Source: Mycolicibacterium komossense
Lineage (GTDB): Bacteria; Actinomycetota; Actinomycetes; Mycobacteriales; Mycobacteriaceae
NCBI RefSeq assembly: GCF_025822605.1
Contig: NZ_JACKTY010000043.1
Coordinates: 20,537-84,536, forward strand
Length of the DNA stretch: 64,000 nucleotides
Direction of reading: 5' to 3'
Numbering within the stretch: position 1 is the first letter of the stretch; each line of letters begins with the position of its first letter. The translations under genes were made by a program, and so were the position numbers. Below are positions 59,064 through 64,000 of this stretch, one piece after another. The notes below the pieces were generated by a model, which was not told the DNA's origin, ran no database searches, and worked only from the letters and a program-made list of their open reading frames with translations.

Positions 59064-59921
59064 ATGCGAATCGGCTTGTCGAGCCCGGTGGTGGTGCAGG
59101 TTCCTGGCGTCGCCTCGGAGTGGGAACGCAGCGCGTCGGTCGAGGACCTGGCCCGGATCGCGCAAGCTGCAGACCAGTTCGGGTTCGAGTTCCTGACGTG
59201 CTCCGAACATGTCGCAATCCCCAGCGCCGAGGCCGACACCCGCGGCGCCGTGTATTGGGATCCGCTGGCGACCCTCGGGTTCCTTGCCGCGCGCACGACG
59301 CGCATCCGGCTGGCTACCGCGGTGCTTGTACTCGGCTATCACCACCCGCTGGAGATCGCCAAGCAGTACGGAACACTGGACCGGGTGAGTGCCGGAAGGC
59401 TGGTGCTGGGTGTCGGAATTGGTTCTCTCGTCGAGGAGTTCGAGCTTCTCGGGGCACCGTTCGACCGCCGCGGTGCTCGCGCCGACGACGCACTGCGCGG
59501 ACTCCGGGCGGCACTGTCGACCGAGTCGCCAGCCTACGACGGACCGTTCTACTCCTTCTCGGACATGACGGTTGTGCCGCACGCTGTGCAGCCGCGGGTC
59601 CCGATCTGGGTGGGCGGCCGATCTATTCAGTCGCTGCGCCGCGCGGTTCGACTCGCCGAAGGCTGGATGCCATTCGGACTCGGCTCAGCCCAGATCGAGC
59701 AGCTGCTCACCGAAATCGAGATCCCGCCCGGGTTCGAAGTGGTCCTCGGTAGTGGACAGCCGCTCGACCCGCAAGGGAATCCAGGCGGGGCCCGTCAGCG
59801 GCTGCTGGAACTGAATGCTGCCGGTGCGACGGTGATCAGCTGCACCGTCGCTGCGCGTTCGGCCGAGCACTATTGTGCTCAACTCCGCCTCCTGAAAGAC
59901 ATGGCCGACACCATCAACTGA
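59064..59921 (+). CDS. LLM class F420-dependent oxidoreductase
   Basis: A 285-residue luciferase-like barrel. Segments ADQFGFEFLTCSEHVAIP, DPLATLGFLAARTTRIRLATAVLVLGYHHPLEIAKQYGTLDRVSAGRLVLGVGIG and VPIWVGGRSIQSLRRAVRLAEGW are typical of the F420 group in mycobacteria. It would use reduced or oxidised F420 for hydride transfer on an organic substrate. ATG at 59064 lacks a clear ribosome-binding site, probably because the preceding SDR was deleted and the gene relies on coupled translation from the stub. Confidence 0.87.
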   Translation: MRIGLSSPVVVQVPGVASEWERSASVEDLARIAQAADQFGFEFLTCSEHVAIPSAEADTRGAVYWDPLATLGFLAARTTRIRLATAVLVLGYHHPLEIAKQYGTLDRVSAGRLVLGVGIGSLVEEFELLGAPFDRRGARADDALRGLRAALSTESPAYDGPFYSFSDMTVVPHAVQPRVPIWVGGRSIQSLRRAVRLAEGWMPFGLGSAQIEQLLTEIEIPPGFEVVLGSGQPLDPQGNPGGARQRLLELNAAGATVISCTVAARSAEHYCAQLRLLKDMADTIN

Positions 59922-59930
59922 GAGGCACTT

Positions 59931-60473
59931 ATGACCATCGACCTCACCGCGCTGGAGGCTCGGCTGCGACAACTCGAGGACGAACGCGATATCGGTCGGC
60001 TCATCGCTTCCTACGGACCGCTCGTCGATTCCGCCGATGCCGATGGTGTGGCGGCGCTGTGGGATGCCGATGGCAGCTATGACGTCGAGGGTTGGCGGAT
60101 GAACTCCAGTGCTGACGTACACGCCATGGTCAGCTCGCCGTCGCATCGCGAGTTGGTGGCCGCCGGCTGCTGCCACTTCCTTGGCCCTACCGTGGTCACC
60201 GTGACCGGCGACTCCGCGGTGGCAGTATGCGAATCCCTGGTACTGCTGCGTAGCCGCCACGACTCACCGGACAGGGTGGATGGCGAAGCCTGGCGCAGCG
60301 CGCCCCGTGATTACGGTGTATGGCGCGCCACCGCAAACCATTTTGTGCTGCACCGCCGCGACGGGAAGTGGCGAATCGCCGTCCGTACCAGCCGTCTGCT
60401 CAACGGGAACCCCGGAGCGCACACGCTATTGACAGCGGGCGTTGCCGGTCGATCGATTTCGGGGGCCCAGTAA
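59931..60473 (+). CDS. nuclear transport factor 2-like (SnoaL) family protein
   Basis: A 180-residue NTF2-like protein: LEARLRQLEDERDIGRLIASYGPLVDSADADGVAALWDADGSYDVEGW is the classical start, and later NHFVLHRRDGKWRIAVRTSRLLNG is the typical closing strand. ATG follows GAGAGG. It lies 9 bp after the F420-type gene and shares TAATG with the next gene, so it is part of the rightward operon 56503-62146. Third NTF2-like gene in this window; the chemistry is unknown. Confidence 0.83.
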   Translation: MTIDLTALEARLRQLEDERDIGRLIASYGPLVDSADADGVAALWDADGSYDVEGWRMNSSADVHAMVSSPSHRELVAAGCCHFLGPTVVTVTGDSAVAVCESLVLLRSRHDSPDRVDGEAWRSAPRDYGVWRATANHFVLHRRDGKWRIAVRTSRLLNGNPGAHTLLTAGVAGRSISGAQ

Positions 60474-61258
60474 TGGTGACGGACTCCCGATTGGTGTTCT
60501 TCTCCTTTGTGGCACTGGATAACCCAAGTGCGAAGGACCACCGACGTTATAACGAATGGCATCAACTCGATCATCGTCCGGAGAATCTGGCACTGCCGGG
60601 AGTTGCGTGGGGTGACCGTTGGGCACGCACCGCGGAGTGCCGCGCGGCATCGGTATCGGAGCCCGAACAGTCCGACACCGACTACGTGGCCATGTACTGG
60701 TTCCGGGAACCAGCCGGCGCTTCGGTCCGCGAGTGGGAGCAATTGGGGGCGGACTCGTTCCAATGGGGTCGCGGTCCGATGATCCCGGGCGTTCGACGCA
60801 CCCTGCTGGCGTTCTTCCGGCCGGTGAAGGGCTACGCGGCCAACTCGTCGCTGGTCTCGGCCGGAGTCATCCCGTACCGGCCTAACCGCGGGATACAGGT
60901 TACGGTAACCAGATTCGCCGATCCGCTGGGCGGCGGCACTCACGGCCACCACCAATGGGAAGATCGAGCGTTGATCCCGGCGCTGTTGGAGGTGCCCGGC
61001 GTGGCCGGCGCCTGGACGTTCGCGCTGGACCACCATCAGGACAACGGTCTGGGACTGCGCTCGGTGGAGGCAGCGGAGCATCGCGGTGGCCTGCGCGTGC
61101 GGATCCTGTATCTCGACGACGATCCCATCACCACCACCGCTCGGGTATACGAGAAGACCGACGAAGTCACGCGGCTACTCGACGAGTCTTCCGTGGCGGC
61201 CGCCGAGCTGGTCTTCAGCTCGCCGCTTCGCACGATCATTCCGTGGCAAGACTGGTAG
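60473..61258 (+). CDS. EthD/Dabb-like ferredoxin-fold protein
   Basis: A 261-residue protein with two related halves: NPSAKDHRRYNEWHQLDHRPENLALPGVAWGDRW in the first and THGHHQWEDRALIPALLEVPGVAGAWTFALD in the second. The W-H-x2-DH-x-PE pattern resembles EthD-like domains, small barrels that help P450 or other oxygenase systems or catalyse cyclisation. It is coupled to the NTF2-like gene by TAATG. Its presence with NTF2-like and F420 genes suggests a functional set. Confidence 0.72.
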   Translation: MVTDSRLVFFSFVALDNPSAKDHRRYNEWHQLDHRPENLALPGVAWGDRWARTAECRAASVSEPEQSDTDYVAMYWFREPAGASVREWEQLGADSFQWGRGPMIPGVRRTLLAFFRPVKGYAANSSLVSAGVIPYRPNRGIQVTVTRFADPLGGGTHGHHQWEDRALIPALLEVPGVAGAWTFALDHHQDNGLGLRSVEAAEHRGGLRVRILYLDDDPITTTARVYEKTDEVTRLLDESSVAAAELVFSSPLRTIIPWQDW

Positions 61259-61276
61259 CAGAGGAGAGAAAACGAC

Positions 61277-62146
61277 ATGGGCACCTACGCAGTCACCGGG
61301 TCAGCGTCCGGAATGGGACGACAGGCCGCGGACAAGTTGTGCGCCGCCGGGCACACCGTGATCGGGCTGGACCGGCACGAGGCCGAGGTGTGCGCCGATC
61401 TGTCGACCGGACAGGGGCGGCAAAGCGCCGCCGAGGCGGTCCTGGTCGCGGCCAAAGGACGGCTTGACGGCGCGGTGCTCGCTGCCGGCGTCGGTCCCGC
61501 CCCTGGCCCCGACAGCCCGAGACGCATCTTGGAGGTCAACTACTCCGGGGTGGTCGACTTGCTGACAGCCTGGCGGCCGGCGCTTGCCGCCGCCGGTCGC
61601 GCCAAAGTGGTGGTGGTATCGAGTAACTCGACGACCACCGTGCCGATGGTGCCAAAGCGGGCTATTCGGGCGCTGCTGGCGGGGGAGCCGGATAGGGCGG
61701 CCGCTTCAGTGAAGATCTTCCGCAGCGGCGCCCCCGCGATGGCCTATGCGGCTTCGAAGATCGCGGTTTCCCGCTGGGTGCGCCGACAGGCCGTGACACC
61801 GGACTGGGCTGGGGCCGGGATCCGGCTCAATGCGCTTGCCCCGGGCGCAATCCTGACACCGTTGCTGCAACGGCAGCTCGCCACCCCGCGGGAAGCGAAG
61901 GCCATCCGTTCTTTCCCCGTGCCGGTCGGCGGGTACGGGGACGCCGGGCACCTTGCGGACTGGATGGTCTTCATGCTCTCGGACGCCGCGGACTTCCTCT
62001 GCGGCAGCGTAGTTTTCGTCGACGGCGGGTCAGACGCCTACTTGCGGGCCGACCACTGGCCCGTCCGGGTGCCGATCTTGGGGCTACCGCGTTACGGGTA
62101 CCGGTTCGCCCGCCACCGGCGAATTCTGGCTAGCCACTCGGCTTAG
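61277..62146 (+). CDS. SDR family oxidoreductase (3-alpha-hydroxysteroid-dehydrogenase-like)
   Basis: A 289-residue SDR with TGSASGMG at 7-14, VLAAGVGP in place of NNAG and catalytic YAASKIA. The compact N-terminus, missing helices around beta-3 and beta-4 and the long insertion before YAASK (KRAIRALLAGEPDRAAASVKIF) resemble the 3-alpha-hydroxysteroid dehydrogenase/carbonyl reductase type. A basic C-terminal tail of about 35 residues follows the dimer edge. It is last in the rightward operon; its stop overlaps the convergent HsaD-like gene by 4 bp. Confidence 0.86.
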   Translation: MGTYAVTGSASGMGRQAADKLCAAGHTVIGLDRHEAEVCADLSTGQGRQSAAEAVLVAAKGRLDGAVLAAGVGPAPGPDSPRRILEVNYSGVVDLLTAWRPALAAAGRAKVVVVSSNSTTTVPMVPKRAIRALLAGEPDRAAASVKIFRSGAPAMAYAASKIAVSRWVRRQAVTPDWAGAGIRLNALAPGAILTPLLQRQLATPREAKAIRSFPVPVGGYGDAGHLADWMVFMLSDAADFLCGSVVFVDGGSDAYLRADHWPVRVPILGLPRYGYRFARHRRILASHSA

Positions 62147-63021
62147 GCGCGGGTCAGGAAGGCCAAGACTGCACTTTCGAACGCCGCCTTGGCTTCGATC
62201 ATCGCCCAGTGCCCGCAATTGGGGAACACATGCAGTTCCGCGTTCGGGATCGTGCGCATCGGGATCAGGGCCATATCCAGTGGACTCACTCGATCATCGC
62301 GTCCCCACGTCAGTAGGGTCGGGGCCGCCACCTTGTGCATCTGCGCCCACGGCATCGGCACGTCGGCTGTCCTCATCATTTCCATCATCGCCGCGAACGC
62401 CACCCTGCCGTACATGCGTCGCGCCGCCGCAAGCGTCTCCGGGTCGGTGGCCAGCGCCCACCGTTCCTCGATCAGCTCGTCGGTGACGATCGCCTGATCG
62501 AACACCATGGAGTTCAGCCAGCCGACCAGCCGCTGCCGGGTGGGGTCCTCGGTGAATTCCTGCAGGAGCCGGATGCCCTCGCTAGGGCCGGGACTGAAGA
62601 TGTTGGTACCGATGCCACCGATCGTCACCAGGCGCCCGACACGGTCGGGATGGTGAATGGCGGTGTTGATGCCCACTCCGCCACCCATCGAGTTGCCGAC
62701 GATGTCGACCCGTTGCACTCCGAGTGCGTCGAGGAACGGTGCCACCACACCTTGCGCAGTGACCATCGGGTGCCCGCCGAAGTCGTCGCTGACGCCGAAA
62801 CCGGGAAACTCCAGAATCAGGCACCGGAATTTCGTGGCGAATGCCGGCAGGATCCCGCGGAAATTGCGCCAACCGGTCACCCCGGGGCCGGAGCCGTGCA
62901 GGAACAGCAGCGGTGCTCCGTCCCCGACGTCGTAATAGCGCAACGTTCCTGACGATGTGACGACCTCCCGCAGGTCGCCGGCGGTGCTGTCCAGGGTGGT
63001 CAGTTCGGACACGTCAGACAT
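62143..63021 (-). CDS. hsaD: meta-cleavage product C-C hydrolase, HsaD-like
   Basis: A 292-residue alpha/beta hydrolase. The catalytic triad is visible as S111 (GNSMGG), D242/D243 (TWGRDDRVSP) and H271 (NCGHWA), and the oxyanion segment is LHGSGPGVTGWRNF. Size and residue positions are close to HsaD (291 residues), which hydrolyses 4,9-DSHA after A-ring cleavage. ATG at 63021 follows GGAGG at the right distance; the longer open frame upstream is spurious. It is separated by 6 kb from the HsaA/HsaC-like genes and transcribed alone, unlike the usual hsa operon. Confidence 0.88.
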   Translation of the reverse strand: MSDVSELTTLDSTAGDLREVVTSSGTLRYYDVGDGAPLLFLHGSGPGVTGWRNFRGILPAFATKFRCLILEFPGFGVSDDFGGHPMVTAQGVVAPFLDALGVQRVDIVGNSMGGGVGINTAIHHPDRVGRLVTIGGIGTNIFSPGPSEGIRLLQEFTEDPTRQRLVGWLNSMVFDQAIVTDELIEERWALATDPETLAAARRMYGRVAFAAMMEMMRTADVPMPWAQMHKVAAPTLLTWGRDDRVSPLDMALIPMRTIPNAELHVFPNCGHWAMIEAKAAFESAVLAFLTRA

Positions 63022-63274
63022 TGATCCTCCGTCTAATCGGCTCGGGTGATCGTCAGGCTTCCACAGACCGCCGTACGCAGGTGGAGCCATCCCAGTCACC
63101 GGGTCGATGCGCCCGAACTGAGCGACTACCTCGAGACGATGTCCCGGTAGGTGGGACGGCCCCGTGTGCCGTAGCTCACTGTGCTGCCACTCTTGCGCGT
63201 CGAGACACAGCCGTCCGCACCCGGACGCCCCCGACAAGAGAGGAGCGGCGATGATTCGCGGACGCATCGACGCC

Positions 63275-63474
63275 CCGATGTCGGCGATTGGTGGCCTGTT
63301 TTCGATGTCGGCGGATGCGGTGAAGTTCATCTTTGTGCGGCCGTTTCAGTGGCGGGAGTTTCTGGATCAGTCGTCCGATGTCGGCGATTGGTGGCCTGTT
63401 TTCGATGTCGGCGGATGCGGTGAAGTTCATCTTTGTGCGGCCGTTTCAGTGGCGGGAGTTTCTGGATCAGTCGT
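63275..63474 (+). repeat. perfect 100-bp tandem duplication within yrbE
   Basis: The 100 bases at 63275-63374 are repeated exactly and directly at 63375-63474. Each unit covers the codons for MSAIGGLFSMSADAVKF through FLDQS. Because 100 is not a multiple of three, reading through from the normal start at 63251 goes out of frame in the second copy and ends at a stop at 63566-63568. Confidence 0.93.
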
Positions 63475-64000
63475 GGTTTGTTGCTCGGGTGTCGTTGGCT
63501 CCGACGTTGTTGGTGGCGATTCCGTTCACGGTGTTGATCAGCTTTACGTTGAATATTCTGCTGCGTGAACTGGGTGCGGCTGATTTGTCTGGTGCTGGTG
63601 CGGCGTTCGGGGCGGTGACCCAGGTCGGTCCGTTGGTGACGGTGCTTATCGTTGCTGGAGCTGGTGCGACGGCGATGTGCGCTGATCTGGGGTCGCGGAC
63701 CATTCGCGAGGAGATCGACGCGATGGAGGTGTTGGGTATCAACCCGGTGCAGCGGTTGGTGACGCCGCGGATGTTGGCGTCGGGGTTGGTGGCGTTGCTG
63801 CTTAACAGTTTGGTCTGCATTATCGGGATCTTGGGGGGGTATCTGTTTTCGGTGTTTGTCCAGGATGTGAATCCGGGTGCTTTTGCTGCGGGGATCACTT
63901 TGTTGACTGGGGTGCCGGAGTTGATCATCTCGTGTGTCAAGGCTGCGTTGTTCGGTCTGATTGCGGGTCTGGTCGCCTGTTATCGGGGGTTGACGATTAG
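63378..64000 (+). CDS. yrbE: YrbE/MlaE-family ABC transporter permease (partial, start altered by duplication)
   Basis: First gene of an mce-type lipid or steroid import locus. From the ATG at 63378 in the second repeat copy it reads MSAIGGLFSMSADAVKF, FIFVRPFQWREFLDQSWFVARV, then the hydrophobic permease core (PTLLVAIPFTVLISFTLNILL, TVLIVAGAGATAMCADLGSRTIREEIDAMEVLGI) and runs off the right edge. The original start was probably ATG 63251 behind GAGGAG, giving MIRGRIDAP before the conserved block, but the 100-bp duplication puts that start out of frame. Translation from 63378 would lose only about 9 residues but lacks a good ribosome-binding site. Mce4-type systems import cholesterol, so placement beside steroid genes fits. 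Confidence 0.8.
   Translation, partial: MSAIGGLFSMSADAVKFIFVRPFQWREFLDQSWFVARVSLAPTLLVAIPFTVLISFTLNILLRELGAADLSGAGAAFGAVTQVGPLVTVLIVAGAGATAMCADLGSRTIREEIDAMEVLGINPVQRLVTPRMLASGLVALLLNSLVCIIGILGGYLFSVFVQDVNPGAFAAGITLLTGVPELIISCVKAALFGLIAGLVACYRGLTI

Noticed and set aside
1..64000. Insertion sequences, integrase, CRISPR, tRNA or rRNA genes
   Set aside because: Gene stubs suggest rearrangement, but I saw no transposase motif, no terminal inverted repeats flanking genes, no regularly spaced repeats and no tRNA-like cloverleaf.

Overview
The window is GC-rich actinobacterial DNA with frequent GTG starts and many 4-base ATGA/GTGA gene overlaps. Its gene content (KshA, KstD and Hsa-type steroid-ring enzymes, a HadC-like dehydratase, an F420-type luciferase-like oxidoreductase, TetR regulators of the KstR kind, and an mce-type YrbE permease) points to Mycobacterium/Mycolicibacterium or a close relative such as Rhodococcus or Nocardia. 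About 60 protein genes are supported. I found no tRNA, rRNA, CRISPR array or intact insertion sequence.

Layout. 1-5871: a leftward meta-cleavage operon (extradiol dioxygenase, FAH-family hydrolase, acyl-CoA ligase, FAD monooxygenase cut by the window edge) with a divergent TetR gene and two matching operator palindromes. 6024-11499: a complete branched-chain-type 2-oxoacid dehydrogenase (E1 alpha, E1 beta, E2, E3) with a divergent Lrp/AsnC gene. 11506-13331: TetR and acyl-CoA dehydrogenase around three short palindromes. 13389-17800: TetR, an alpha/beta-hydrolase-domain protein, an SDR and an epimerase-like protein with a zinc-ribbon-like tail, around three copies of a 14-base palindrome. 17848-22096: CoA-transferase, GH3 beta-glucosidase and a decayed GH78 rhamnosidase fragment. 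22102-24342: methyltransferase, HadC-like dehydratase and an acyltransferase with a disturbed 5' end.

24365-63021 is largely steroid (or steroid-like polycyclic) catabolism. KshA, with a small cysteine protein and a KstR-like TetR downstream, faces a KstD gene. A 13-gene leftward operon (42407 to 29642) encodes acyl-CoA ligase, alcohol and aldehyde dehydrogenases, enoyl-CoA hydratase, a two-subunit acyl-CoA dehydrogenase, SDRs, an esterase and NTF2-like proteins. It is divergent from a 4-hydroxyacetophenone-monooxygenase-like Baeyer-Villiger enzyme with a coupled SDR. Further right are a KstD-like flavoprotein, an HsaC-like extradiol dioxygenase, an HsaA-like monooxygenase, a 2Fe-2S ferredoxin, a steroid-monooxygenase-like Baeyer-Villiger enzyme, more SDRs, an Old Yellow Enzyme homologue, an IclR regulator and an HsaD-like C-C hydrolase. 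Together these could perform Baeyer-Villiger oxygenation, ester hydrolysis, oxidation to acyl-CoA with beta-oxidation, and 9,10-seco ring opening with meta-cleavage; the substrate is an inference.

The right end holds the start of an mce-type locus whose first gene (yrbE) carries an exact 100-bp tandem duplication that shifts its reading frame. Several other scars (a DoxX remnant, an SDR N-terminal stub, the GH78 fragment, the acyltransferase frameshift) show an actively rearranging accessory region.
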